Source of the DNA: Thiobaca trueperi | Lineage (GTDB): Bacteria; Pseudomonadota; Gammaproteobacteria; Chromatiales; Chromatiaceae | Direction of reading: 5' to 3' | DNA: 64,000 bases | Assembly: GCF_004342175.1 (NCBI RefSeq) | Contig: NZ_SMAO01000009.1 | Coordinates: 62,001-126,000 of the forward strand | Part shown: in pieces, positions 1-8,327 of the stretch | How positions within the stretch are numbered: position 1 is the stretch's first letter | How the letters are laid out: the number at the start of each line of letters is the position of its first letter | Translations under genes and position numbers: made by a program | The notes under the pieces: model-generated | The model's input: only the letters and a program-made list of their open reading frames with translations | Databases searched by the model: none | Told to the model about the DNA's origin: nothing

Positions 1-4
1 TCAT
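1..4 (-). CDS. Possible start of a third gene of the cytochrome operon (partial)
   Basis: An ATG on the minus strand at positions 4-2 follows the cytochrome gene stop by 16 bases, with a purine-rich GAGAGAGCG stretch before it. In SHP operons the cytochrome b and SHP genes are usually accompanied by a diheme cytochrome c gene, so that is the natural guess. Only the first codon lies in the window, so the product cannot be seen. Confidence 0.25.
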
Positions 5-20
5 GGATTCGCTCTCTCGC

Positions 21-377
21 TTACTGCGTCTTGATATAGGCGACGAAATCAGCCTTTTCGGTGGCCGTGCATTCGCGCCCGAGGGTCCATTTGCAGTTGC
101 GCAGCAGCCATTTCTCGATCTTGGCCTGATCGGTCAGCCGCTTGGGATTGACCGATGGCGCGAGCGGCTCGATCACCTTGCCGGTGTTGGCCTGACGACC
201 CGGCTGAGTCAGATCCTTGCCATGGCAGGTGACACAACTGCGTGCCGGGGAGCCGTCCGACTGGGGATATTCTTTAGACCAACCCGCTTTGCCTGCCGCC
301 GCATCGGCGGCGAGCAGTGTGGCGGGGAGGCTGAGTGCGCCAGCGGCGGCCAGTGCGAGCACAAGGCTTGTTTTCAT
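21..377 (-). CDS. SHP-like monoheme c-type cytochrome (DUF1924 family)
   Basis: A 118-residue secreted cytochrome. Residues 1-23 form a signal peptide ending in a small-residue cleavage site (LLAADA), and CVTCH is the single heme c motif. A later RNCKWTLGREC segment has an Asn beside a Cys and a second Cys nearby. This resembles sphaeroides heme protein (SHP), in which an Asn is the sixth heme ligand and a disulfide is present. The start codon overlaps the stop of the upstream cytochrome b gene by four bases (ATGA), so the two are translationally coupled. SHPs bind oxygen and small ligands and take electrons from a diheme cytochrome. The periplasmic location is inferred from the signal peptide. 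Confidence 0.85.
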   Translation of the reverse strand: MKTSLVLALAAAGALSLPATLLAADAAAGKAGWSKEYPQSDGSPARSCVTCHGKDLTQPGRQANTGKVIEPLAPSVNPKRLTDQAKIEKWLLRNCKWTLGRECTATEKADFVAYIKTQ

Positions 378-1003
378 TGTTTTTCTCTCTGTTTGAATCC
401 AGTGATCATGGAGCCGATCAGATTTTCCTGATGCGACAGACTGGAAAAGATCACGCCGGCCAGATGCAGGACGATCAGTGCCAGACTGGTGTTGGCCAGG
501 AATTCGTGGACCTCTTTCAGGGCATCGCCGCTGAACTCGGGCAGGGCGCTCATCAGTCCGGCCAGCGGTCCCGCGAATTCCTCCGCGCCATAGAGCGCCA
601 TGCCGGTCAGTCCGGTCGCCGCGACGCAGAACAGCAGGGCGATCACCATGGCGCCGCCCGCCGGGTTGTGGCCCAGATAACGCGGAGCGCGAAACCGCAG
701 TGCATCCTTGAGATAGCCCAGAATCTGCCGTGGGCCGTGTACGAAATCGGTGAAGCGTGCATGGCGGGTGCCGATCACGCCCCAGACCAGACGCACGGCG
801 ATCAGGCTCAGGACCAGATAGCCGGCCCAGACATGTACGCCGAGCAGATCGTCTTCGACGATGAAGGCGGTCGCAAAGCCAGCGGCGAGCGACCAGTGAA
901 AGATCCGCACCAGCGGATCCCAGACGCGGACCCGTTCGGTTGTCACGGGCGTGGTGGTGTCGAGTGAGGCGATCCCGGACGGGGTCGCGGCTTGAATCGT
1001 CAT
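374..1003 (-). CDS. Cytochrome b561-family membrane protein
   Basis: A di-heme cytochrome b of the bacterial/Ni-hydrogenase type, about 209 residues with four membrane helices. Residues around VRIFHWSLAAGF and LGVHVWAGYLVLSLIAVRLVWG carry the conserved His ligands, and HEFLANTSLALIVLHLAGV carries the later pair. The ATG at 1003 is chosen because AAGGGGA lies about 7 bases upstream; an in-frame ATG at 1054 has no such site. The gene is first in an operon with the SHP-like cytochrome, with ATGA overlap. The likely role is passing electrons from the quinone pool to the periplasmic cytochromes. Confidence 0.85.
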   Translation of the reverse strand: MTIQAATPSGIASLDTTTPVTTERVRVWDPLVRIFHWSLAAGFATAFIVEDDLLGVHVWAGYLVLSLIAVRLVWGVIGTRHARFTDFVHGPRQILGYLKDALRFRAPRYLGHNPAGGAMVIALLFCVAATGLTGMALYGAEEFAGPLAGLMSALPEFSGDALKEVHEFLANTSLALIVLHLAGVIFSSLSHQENLIGSMITGFKQREKQ

Positions 1004-1123
1004 CTGTCTGTCCCCTTGCGACGGCTGTCGGTGAAGTCGGTCGCGATCAATCACGACCTTGGGACGCAGATTAACGGGGGGGCGCTGACCGAAGGCTGTA
1101 CGGGTCTGTCAGCGAATGGTCAG

Positions 1124-2734
1124 TTAAACACGCGGTTCAGACGGATTGCCGGCTTTACCCTGAGCAAAATAATCGCGCAGAAAATCATCGAAACTCCGGT
1201 CATCCGACGCTTCGATCTCGCGCTGGCGCTGGACTGATTCGGCGGCCAGACGGTCGAAGCTGGCCAGGCGTTCGGCGCTCAGTGTCGATGACCGCAGGGC
1301 ACGCCCGTGCGCTTCGGATAGATGCTGGGCAAAGGCGAAAAAACCCTCGCCGCGTTCGCGCATCCTTTGCAGCATCTGCGCCGACGGGGTTAGATCGGGA
1401 TGCGCGATCTTTTCCATCTGCACGCGCAGGTTCGCCGCGCGCGGGCCGTCCGCCACCCCATCGAGCAATGCAGCCGTCGCCACCATGCCGTCGAGCAGTT
1501 CGTGCGCCCACTGGCGAAGTTCCAACTCGGTATGGTCACGGGCCAGTCGCAGCCCCGGCTCGCGTCCGCGATGGGCCGCCAGCACCTGATTTTCGTCGAT
1601 GTCGCGTCGTTCGCGCGTGCCGATACGGGGACTGTCGCGCAGCAGGCAATCGAGCATCAGGACTTCCAGAAAGAGCAGTTGCTCGATCCCGACCCCGACC
1701 GGCTCAAAGAGATTGACATCCAGCGAGCGCAGTTCGACATAGGCGATCCCGCGCCGACGCAGTGCCAGGCTCGGTTTTTCCAGCCAGTCGGTGATCTGCT
1801 TGGGTCGCACCGTGCTGTAGTACTCGTTTTCGATCTGGAGCACATTGGCGTTGAGCTGCTCATAGCGGTCGCCAACCTTGACGCCGATGGCCTCGTAGCG
1901 CGGACAGGGCGTCTGAATGGCCCAGGTCAGACTGCGGACATAGGCATCCAGGCTGTCGTAATTGGCCTTGATGCCAACGCCCTCTTCCTGTTTGTTCTGA
2001 TAGCCGATGTCGCCCATGCGCAGTGAGGTGGCGTAGGGATAGAAGAGTGTGCTGGCATCGAAGTGCTGGAGATCGGTCGCCCGTCCCTGCACAAAACTGG
2101 CGCAGACCGCTGGCGAGGCGCCGAAGAGATAGGGCAGGATCCAGCCGATCCGCTGTAAGTTGCGGATCATGCCCATCTGCGCCGCATCGCGAAAGGCGCG
2201 GGCCTCGCCCGGTGTGCCGGTCTGCTCCTGATACAGCGTCCAGAAGGCGTCCGCGAAGGAAAAATTGAAATGCACCCCGGCGATCATCTGCATGGTGCGC
2301 CCGTAGCGGTTGCCCAGCCCGCGCCGGTAGGCGGTCTTCATGGTTGCCGCATTGGACGCGCCATAACGGGCCAGCGGGATCTGACCGGCGCGCTCCAGTA
2401 CGCAGGGCATGCTGGTCGCCCACAGCCACTCATTGCCAAGGTGCCGATAGACGTAGCGATGGATGTCGGTCAGGAAGTCGAGCACCTCCTGCGCGCCGGT
2501 CAGGGCCGGCGTGACCAGCTCGATCAGCGACTCGGAGAAATCGGTGGTGATGTAAGGATGGGTCAGCGCGGATCCCAGGGCCGGTGGGTGCGGCGAGTCG
2601 GCGAGCCGGGCAGCGGGCGTGACCCGCAGCCCCTCTTTTTCCAGGCCGATCCGATTGCCGGCCAGGGTGGCCGACGCCCCGGCGGCGGCGAGGTCCGCCA
2701 CACGCCGCTCCAGGCTGGTTTGCGAGTCGTTCAA
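1124..2734 (-). CDS. gshA: Glutamate-cysteine ligase
   Basis: This enzyme makes gamma-glutamylcysteine from ATP, glutamate and cysteine, the first step of glutathione synthesis. The 536-residue length fits the E. coli-type GshA family (about 518). Family segments are clear throughout: GLEKEGLRV near residue 30, TDFSESLIELVTP near 65, AGVHFNFS, and YVELRSLDVNLFEP. The gene stands alone, with an R2 repeat between it and the upstream prc gene. There is no sign of damage. Confidence 0.95.
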   Translation of the reverse strand: MNDSQTSLERRVADLAAAGASATLAGNRIGLEKEGLRVTPAARLADSPHPPALGSALTHPYITTDFSESLIELVTPALTGAQEVLDFLTDIHRYVYRHLGNEWLWATSMPCVLERAGQIPLARYGASNAATMKTAYRRGLGNRYGRTMQMIAGVHFNFSFADAFWTLYQEQTGTPGEARAFRDAAQMGMIRNLQRIGWILPYLFGASPAVCASFVQGRATDLQHFDASTLFYPYATSLRMGDIGYQNKQEEGVGIKANYDSLDAYVRSLTWAIQTPCPRYEAIGVKVGDRYEQLNANVLQIENEYYSTVRPKQITDWLEKPSLALRRRGIAYVELRSLDVNLFEPVGVGIEQLLFLEVLMLDCLLRDSPRIGTRERRDIDENQVLAAHRGREPGLRLARDHTELELRQWAHELLDGMVATAALLDGVADGPRAANLRVQMEKIAHPDLTPSAQMLQRMRERGEGFFAFAQHLSEAHGRALRSSTLSAERLASFDRLAAESVQRQREIEASDDRSFDDFLRDYFAQGKAGNPSEPRV

Positions 2735-2757
2735 TTCGGGTGGTGTCCGGGAGATGA

Positions 2758-2847
2758 GACAGGATTAACAGGATGACTCAAGATTAACAGGATAAAAACA
2801 ATAGTTTAAAAGTCCTGCTCATCCTGGAAAATCCTGTTGATCCTGTC
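2758..2847. repeat. R2 repeat copy 1
   Basis: The element opens with GACAGGATTAACAGGAT and closes with its inverted complement ATCCTGTTGATCCTGTC, separated by an AT-rich centre. It fills the gap between gshA and prc. The arms are built from short GGATTAACA-type units, as in the seven other copies in this window. Confidence 0.85.
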
Positions 2848-2889
2848 TGTTTGAGGCGTGTATCAGGTATCGGTTTTCAGGAGATCATC

Positions 2890-5004
2890 TTAATCCTTCA
2901 TGACCGCGCGCGGCTGGCGCTCGCGCTCCATCAGGATCCGGTCGGCGAGGATCCGCGCCGCCTCGTCCACCTCAATGCGGGCGATGGCCTTGCGCTGCGC
3001 GTCCAGCGCGTCCTCATCGATCTGATCCGCGTCTTCGTCCACTGGCGTGATGCCGCGCGCCTGAAGAAAACGATTCTGAAGCTCCTTGAAGGCACGCTCA
3101 CGCCGCTTGTCTTCCTCGCGGCGCTCCGTCTCCCGTAGCGAGACCTGGGTTTGCGCCTCGGCGTCGCGCATCAGCTTGCTGCGCTCGGTGAGCATCCTGA
3201 AACCGACATCCTGGGCGATGCGTTCGGCGGACTGTTGCGCCAGCCGGTCCACACTGACCTGTCCGACCCGCTTGTAGTCGGCGGGCTTGATCTGCGTCCA
3301 GGGCAGTGCGTTGTCGAGCGAACGCTCGCCATGATTGGTCAAGTAATCGGCGCCCGGAAAGCGGATGTCGGGCTCGACACCGCGCAACTGAGTGCTGCCG
3401 CCGCTGATGCGGAAGAATTCGGCCATCGTCAGGCGCAGACGACCGAGATCGTTGTGCTCGCCCGGCACATAGCGGTTGAGATCGATCAGGGTCTGCACCG
3501 TCCCCTTGCCGAAGGTGGGCTCACCGATGATCAGTCCGCGTCCATAGTCCTGAATGGCGGCGGCGAAGATCTCGGAGGCCGAGGCGCTGTCGCGATCAAC
3601 CAGAACCGCCAGCGGGCCGTTGTAGGCGACCCCCGGATCGGTGTCGGTCTCGACCTCGACCTTGCCGAAGTTGTCCTTGACCTGCACGACCGGCCCTGTA
3701 TCGATGAAAAGGCCGGCGAGCGAGGTCGCCTCGGCCAGCGAGCCGCCGCCATTCGCGCGCAGATCGATCAGGATGCCATCCACACCCTGCGCCACCAATT
3801 GTTCGACCAGCTTGCGCACGTCACGCGTGGTGCTGCGAAAATCCTGATTACCGGCGCCTTCTGCGGCGAAATCCCGGTAAAAGGCCGGGATCTCAATAAC
3901 CCCGATCTTGAGCCCCGGCGCATTGGCGAGTGGATCGACAACAAAGGTCTTGGCTGCCTGATCCTCCAGTTTGATTTCGTTGCGAACCAGCGACACCTCG
4001 CGCGTCTGGGCAGTCGAGCCGCTCGATTTCGACAGCAGTTGCAGACGCACGACCGAGCCCTTCGGTCCCCGGATCTTGTCCACCACGTCTTCCAGTCGCC
4101 AGCCGACCACATCTTCCAGCGCACCGTCGAGCCCCTGGGCGACCCCGACGATCTGATCGCCTGCGTGGATCTGCCCGGATTCCCGGGCGGGACCGCCAGG
4201 GACCGTGCTCTGCACCACGGTGTATTCGTTGTCGCCACGCAGCACCGCGCCGATGCCCTCCAGCGAGAGTTTCATGCTGATGTCGAAATTTTCCGAGGTG
4301 CTCGGCGACATGTAACTGGTGTGCGGTTCGAGTGTCTCGGTATAGGCGTTCATGAAGGTCTGAAAGACATCGTCGCCATTGAACTGATGGATTCGCCGCG
4401 CCAGTCCTTCATACCGCTTCTGGAGACGCTCGCGAATCTCAGGATCGGCCTTGCCGGCCAGGCGCAGGGTCAGGAAATCGTTCTTGACGCGCTTGCGCCA
4501 CAACTCGTCGAGTTCGGCGCTGTCCTGCGCCCAGCGAGCGGTGGATGGTGACGAGGCGGATGACGGCGGGAAGGCATAGGATTCCGCGCGACCGAAATCG
4601 AATTGACCGTCCAGGAGCTTGAGCGCGCCCGCCACCCGCTCATCGACCCGCATCCGGTAAACGCGAAAGATGTCGAATGCGGCATCAAGTTCGCCCCGGC
4701 GCAGGTTCTCCTCAAGGCGACGGGCGCCGTTTTCGAAACGCTCCACGTCGCGCGCGAGGAAAAAGGCGCGGTTGGGATCCAGCGCAGCCAGATATTTGGC
4801 GAGCACCTGCCGGGCAAAGGCGTTGTCGAGCTTCACTTTGCGGTAGTGATAACGCTCCAGCACCTTGTTGATGATGATTGCGGACCTGGCGTGCCCCGAA
4901 TTCGGAAAGAGCTCGGACAGTGGAACGGGATGCGGCGCGGCCAGGGCGGTGGCCGTCATCATTAGCGCAACAGCGGACAGAAACAGTGAAAGCGGCCGTC
5001 TCAT
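2890..5004 (-). CDS. prc: Tail-specific periplasmic protease Prc (S41 family)
   Basis: A 704-residue secreted protease that cleaves periplasmic proteins from their C-terminal tails. Residues 1-22 form a signal peptide. A PDZ domain lies near residues 235-330 (LEGIGAVL ... AGDQIVGV) and the S41 catalytic domain follows. The active-site Ser lies in DRDSASASEIFAAA and the Lys in GEPTFGKGTVQ, matching the Ser-Lys dyad of E. coli Prc. The C-terminal charged helix region (about 600-680) is typical of the family. The gene is monocistronic and its promoter must lie in the AT-rich 5005-5183 region. Confidence 0.95.
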   Translation of the reverse strand: MRRPLSLFLSAVALMMTATALAAPHPVPLSELFPNSGHARSAIIINKVLERYHYRKVKLDNAFARQVLAKYLAALDPNRAFFLARDVERFENGARRLEENLRRGELDAAFDIFRVYRMRVDERVAGALKLLDGQFDFGRAESYAFPPSSASSPSTARWAQDSAELDELWRKRVKNDFLTLRLAGKADPEIRERLQKRYEGLARRIHQFNGDDVFQTFMNAYTETLEPHTSYMSPSTSENFDISMKLSLEGIGAVLRGDNEYTVVQSTVPGGPARESGQIHAGDQIVGVAQGLDGALEDVVGWRLEDVVDKIRGPKGSVVRLQLLSKSSGSTAQTREVSLVRNEIKLEDQAAKTFVVDPLANAPGLKIGVIEIPAFYRDFAAEGAGNQDFRSTTRDVRKLVEQLVAQGVDGILIDLRANGGGSLAEATSLAGLFIDTGPVVQVKDNFGKVEVETDTDPGVAYNGPLAVLVDRDSASASEIFAAAIQDYGRGLIIGEPTFGKGTVQTLIDLNRYVPGEHNDLGRLRLTMAEFFRISGGSTQLRGVEPDIRFPGADYLTNHGERSLDNALPWTQIKPADYKRVGQVSVDRLAQQSAERIAQDVGFRMLTERSKLMRDAEAQTQVSLRETERREEDKRRERAFKELQNRFLQARGITPVDEDADQIDEDALDAQRKAIARIEVDEAARILADRILMERERQPRAVMKD

Positions 5005-5286
5005 GGGCAGTACTCGTGTTCGATCTCGATCAACAGAGAGACAAAATTGACCAAAGGAGGTGTCGTGACCAAAAACGCACTCAAGTCGCGGCTTGGTGTG
5101 AAACTGACAAATCTTAGGCCATAAAAAGCCTTCACAGTAGAGCCTGAATGAGATTTTTACAACGAATTATTTTTGCAACAGCGTTAAACCGCGCCAGTTC
5201 GCACGGTCGTCGATGCTGCCGGGGTCGATCCAACTCCAAAACATCGCATACCGCACGAGGCGCGATTTAAGACGACGGGGCGGGCT
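5005..5286. other. Intergenic region between prc and def
   Basis: This stretch holds the AT-rich upstream region of prc (about 5100-5180) and an R1 type A unit next to def. On the plus strand, AAAGGAGG at 5053-5060 precedes a GTG at 5065 that opens a 19-codon frame to 5124. That small frame has a good ribosome site but no other support, so I do not call it a gene. Confidence 0.6.
5184..5270 (-). repeat. R1 type A unit, downstream of def
   Basis: An 87-bp unit bounded by TTAAACCGCGCC and GGCGCGATTTAA in inverted orientation. Read on the minus strand it aligns along its whole length with the units at 9152-9238 and 38549-38635. It starts 16 bases after the def stop codon and has the same orientation relative to the upstream gene as the other A units. 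Confidence 0.85.
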
Positions 5287-5790
5287 TCAGGTCTGATAGA
5301 CCTTGCGCCGGTACAGATCCGTCCGGCGGCTGACCACCCGATCAACGAAGAGCAGCCCGTCCAGATGATCCATCTCATGCTGAAGGGCGCGCGCCTCATA
5401 GCCCTCCATCTCATACTCATGGCTCTGGCCCTGAGGATCCTGGGCCTTGAGACGGATGTGGGTCGCGCGGATCACATTGCCCGTGTAGTCGGGCACCGAG
5501 AGACAGCCCTCGCGTCCGATCGCATAGCCCTCCCAGTGGACGATCTCGGGGTTGACCAGCACCAGATGACCGTGATTCGGCGTCTTGGGCCGCCCCGAGA
5601 CATTCATGATCAGAATGCGCTGGAAGCGCGCGACCTGGGGCGCGGCGATGCCGACCGCCGCCGGTCCCGCCAGACGGGTTTCCTCCAGATCCGCAATGAA
5701 TGACCGCAGCTCGTCGTCGAATGACTCAACCGGCGCTGAGACCTGTTTCAGCCGTGGATCGGGGAGTGTGAGAATGTCCAGAATCGCCAT
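5287..5790 (-). CDS. def: Peptide deformylase
   Basis: This metalloenzyme removes the formyl group from the N-terminal methionine of new proteins. The 167-residue length is usual. The three family motifs are present: VGIAAPQV (motif 1), EGCLSVP with the metal-binding Cys, and HEMDH with the two His ligands and catalytic Glu. The second motif-1 Gly position is slightly variant but the core is intact. The start lies 3 bases after the gcvR stop, so the two form a tight operon. Unusually for def, fmt is not adjacent. Confidence 0.93.
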   Translation of the reverse strand: MAILDILTLPDPRLKQVSAPVESFDDELRSFIADLEETRLAGPAAVGIAAPQVARFQRILIMNVSGRPKTPNHGHLVLVNPEIVHWEGYAIGREGCLSVPDYTGNVIRATHIRLKAQDPQGQSHEYEMEGYEARALQHEMDHLDGLLFVDRVVSRRTDLYRRKVYQT

Positions 5791-5793
5791 CGG

Positions 5794-6315
5794 TCAACCA
5801 ATCAGCACATCGACAGGCGAGACATCCACGGAAACGCCGCGATCACTCAGGGTGGAGAGCGCCGCATTCAGGGTCTCAAGCGTGCGATCGCAGTAACCCT
5901 GAATGTTCATGATGTAGATCGGACGCTCCTGGTGGCCGGCCACATCCGATTCCAGCTCTAAAATATTAAACCCCTGTTCCGCGAGGATTTCGGTGACATC
6001 GGCGACGATGCCGGCGCGATCCGCGCCCATGACCCGCACCTGGAGATTGGGCGCCAGATGACGGTGCAGACCGCCCTGCACGGGATCCAGATGGAGACGC
6101 AGACCCAGTTCCTCCGCGACCGGCGCCAGCGCGGCCTGAATCTCGGAATCGGTATGCTCGCCGCTCACCATCAGCATGATGGTGAAATTACCGCCGAGCC
6201 GGATCATCGACGCCTCGCCAAGATTGCAGCCGACCTGGTAGAGCGCACGGGTCACGCGTGACACGATCCCCGGACGGTCGGCCCCGACCAGGGTCAGCAT
6301 ATTCCAATCAGGCAT
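5794..6315 (-). CDS. gcvR: GcvR-like double ACT-domain regulator
   Basis: The protein has two ACT domains, LTLVGADRPGIVSRVT in the first half and VRVMGADRAGIVADVT in the second, the layout of the glycine cleavage repressor GcvR. GcvR senses glycine and controls the gcv genes by binding GcvA rather than DNA. The ATG at 6315 is preferred because TGGAGAAA lies 8 bases upstream; the ATG at 6330 is the alternative. It is followed at once by def. Assignment to GcvR rather than another ACT-ACT regulator is by architecture only. Confidence 0.78.
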   Translation of the reverse strand: MPDWNMLTLVGADRPGIVSRVTRALYQVGCNLGEASMIRLGGNFTIMLMVSGEHTDSEIQAALAPVAEELGLRLHLDPVQGGLHRHLAPNLQVRVMGADRAGIVADVTEILAEQGFNILELESDVAGHQERPIYIMNIQGYCDRTLETLNAALSTLSDRGVSVDVSPVDVLIG

Positions 6316-6348
6316 GGATTTTTTCTCCATCAGACTGTCGTTTGAATG

Positions 6349-6519
6349 GACAGGATTAACAGGATTTCGCAGGATTAACAGGATTTTTAAGTGCTGTATT
6401 CAGGCGCTTTCCGGGAAACACTCCTCTTAGATCAGAATTTTCATTTAGACCGGATTAAAAATATTAAAAACAGTGACTTAAAAATCCTGTCAATCTTGAA
6501 AAATCCTGTTAATCCTGTC
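6349..6519. repeat. R2 repeat copy 2 (long form)
   Basis: At 171 bp this is the longest R2 copy. Two left arms (GACAGGATTAACAGGATTT and a second CAGGATTAACAGGATTTTT) face two right arms (ATCCTGTCAATC and ATCCTGTTAATCCTGTC) across about 100 bp of AT-rich sequence. Its right end covers the last codons and stop of pgeF. Confidence 0.85.
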
Positions 6520-7267
6520 TATTTTCCCGGCCAGGATCCAGCCAGATCAGGCTCGCCATGCGTCCGGTGACGCCATCGCGCCGGTACGAAAAAAAACGGT
6601 GCGGCTGCGAGACCGTGCAGTCTCCGCCGCCATAAATGCGGTCGATGCCAAGCAGAGCCAGCCGCTGGCGGGCCAGCAGAAAGAGATCGGCCAGCCAGCG
6701 GCCAGCGCCATGCGGCTGGAAGGCGGCTGTCGCATCAGGGGCCGCCGCGATGAAACGATCACGCACCTCGTCGCCGACCGCGAAGGCAGCGGGTCCGATC
6801 GCCGGGCCGAGCCAGACCAGCAGCCGTTCGGGTGCAACGCCCAGCGCGTCCAGGGCGCTGTCCACCACGCCATCGGCCAGGCCGCGCCAGCCGGCATGAA
6901 CGGCGGCGACCTGCGTTCCCCGGTCGTCGCAGATGAGCAGCGGCAGACAGTCGGCGGTCATCACGACACAGACCGCGCCGGGCGTATCCGTCACAGCGCC
7001 ATCCGCTTCACGCCCCGGCGCGACCGCATCGGCGTGAATGATCGTCCGTCCATGCACCTGATTCAACCAGCAGGGTTCGGCAGTCAGGCCCAGATGTTCG
7101 ATCAGGCGGGCGCGATTGCCGGCGACCTGCGCCGGCTCGTCGCCGACATGGTCACCCAGATTGAGGCTCGCAAAGGGGCCGCCGCTCAGGCCGCCATGGC
7201 GCGTGGTGGAGACCGCCTGCACCCAGGCGGGTGCGGGCCAGTCAGGACGAATCAGTTCCACGCGCAC
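6509..7267 (-). CDS. pgeF: Purine nucleoside phosphorylase / multicopper-type YfiH protein
   Basis: Family members are called YfiH, laccase-domain protein or PgeF and act on purine nucleosides; in E. coli PgeF edits a wrongly built peptidoglycan stem. The family cores are visible: STTRHGGLSGGPFASLNLG, LNQVHG, TADCLPLL, VHAGWRGL and FFSYRRDGVTGRMASLIWL. The GTG start at 7267 lies inside the end of rluD, a 26-base overlap that indicates coupling. The conserved protein should end near IWL; the extra tail ending NRQD and the stop codon come from the R2 repeat. Confidence 0.88.
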   Translation of the reverse strand: MRVELIRPDWPAPAWVQAVSTTRHGGLSGGPFASLNLGDHVGDEPAQVAGNRARLIEHLGLTAEPCWLNQVHGRTIIHADAVAPGREADGAVTDTPGAVCVVMTADCLPLLICDDRGTQVAAVHAGWRGLADGVVDSALDALGVAPERLLVWLGPAIGPAAFAVGDEVRDRFIAAAPDATAAFQPHGAGRWLADLFLLARQRLALLGIDRIYGGGDCTVSQPHRFFSYRRDGVTGRMASLIWLDPGRENRQD

Positions 7268-8222
7268 GCTCCTGTCGAAACAGCGCCAGCAGATCGTCGA
7301 GATCCGCCGCCATTGGCACCTCCCAGACCATGGGCTCGCCGGTCGCCGGGTGATTCAGACCCAGACGGATGGCATGCAGCGCCTGACGCGGAAAGCCCTG
7401 CAGGGCCGCGACCAGGGCCGGATCGGCGCCACGCGGCGGACGCGGACGACCGCCATAGGTGCGGTCGCCCACCAGCGGATGATGGCTGTGCGTCAGATGC
7501 ACGCGAATCTGATGGGTGCGTCCGGTTTCCAGTTCGACAGCCAGCAGGGTATGGCCGGCATAGCGTTCCAATACGCGATAATGCGTCACCGCCGGGCGTC
7601 CCCGCGCCACCACAGCCATCCGTGTGCGCTGCGTGGGATGGCGTCCCACCGGCGCCTCGATCCGCCCGCCAGCAACCAGCTCGCCAACCGCCAGGGCGCG
7701 GTATTCGCGGTGCACCTCGCGCGCCTGAAGCTGCGCCACCAGCGATTGATGGGCGGAGAGCGTCCGCGCGACGACCAGGAGTCCGGTGGTGTCTTTGTCG
7801 AGCCGATGGACGATGCCGGCGCGCGGGATCGCCGCCAGCTCCGGGGCATGATGCAGCAGTGCATTCTGAAGCGTGCCATCGGGATTGCCGGCGGCCGGAT
7901 GGACGACCAGACCGGCAGGCTTGTTGATCACCAGCAGGTGCGCGTCCTCATAGACCAGATCCAGCGGGATTGCCTGGGCGGCGCAGTCGTCGTTGAGCCG
8001 GAGCGGGGCATCGATCCGGATCGCGTCGCCGTTCCAGACCCGGTCGCGACAGCGACGTGGCGCATCGTTGACCAGTACCTGTCCGGACTCGATCCACTGC
8101 TGCAACCGGCTGCGCGAAAATTCGGGCAGGAGTGCAGCCAGCGCCTGATCGAGCCGGCAGCCCGCCAGCGTTGGATCGACCTGCACCGAGCGGCGCACGA
8201 CATCGGCAATCGGCATATTCAT
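7242..8222 (-). CDS. rluD: 23S rRNA pseudouridine synthase RluD
   Basis: RluD makes pseudouridines at positions 1911, 1915 and 1917 of 23S rRNA (E. coli numbering). An S4 RNA-binding domain occupies about residues 20-80 (SRSRLQQWIESGQVLVN) and the catalytic domain carries HRLDKDTTGLLVV with the catalytic Asp. GRTHQIRVH follows. Starting at the ATG at 8222 gives 326 residues, the E. coli length; longer in-frame starts exist up to 8312. It overlaps pgeF and diverges from bamD, an arrangement seen in many gammaproteobacteria. Confidence 0.93.
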   Translation of the reverse strand: MNMPIADVVRRSVQVDPTLAGCRLDQALAALLPEFSRSRLQQWIESGQVLVNDAPRRCRDRVWNGDAIRIDAPLRLNDDCAAQAIPLDLVYEDAHLLVINKPAGLVVHPAAGNPDGTLQNALLHHAPELAAIPRAGIVHRLDKDTTGLLVVARTLSAHQSLVAQLQAREVHREYRALAVGELVAGGRIEAPVGRHPTQRTRMAVVARGRPAVTHYRVLERYAGHTLLAVELETGRTHQIRVHLTHSHHPLVGDRTYGGRPRPPRGADPALVAALQGFPRQALHAIRLGLNHPATGEPMVWEVPMAADLDDLLALFRQERARGTDSS

Positions 8223-8290
8223 GAGCGCACCAACTGTGGCGGGCATCGATGTCGAACGCAACAGTCTGAGCCCAACATGCGCCCTTCGGG

Positions 8291-8296
8291 TATACT
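8291..8296 (+). promoter_or_regulatory. Candidate -10 element for bamD
   Basis: TATACT lies 32 bases before the bamD ATG in the short divergent region. I see no convincing -35 box at the usual distance, so this is a suggestion only. Confidence 0.35.
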
Positions 8297-8327
8297 GCGG
8301 ATCATTTTGCAAAGGTGTGTTTGAGAC

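Noticed and set aside
6349-6519. R2 copies considered as CRISPR arrays
   Set aside because: The units are only about 10-15 bp, form inverted arms rather than spaced direct repeats, and recur at many loci without spacers or cas genes.
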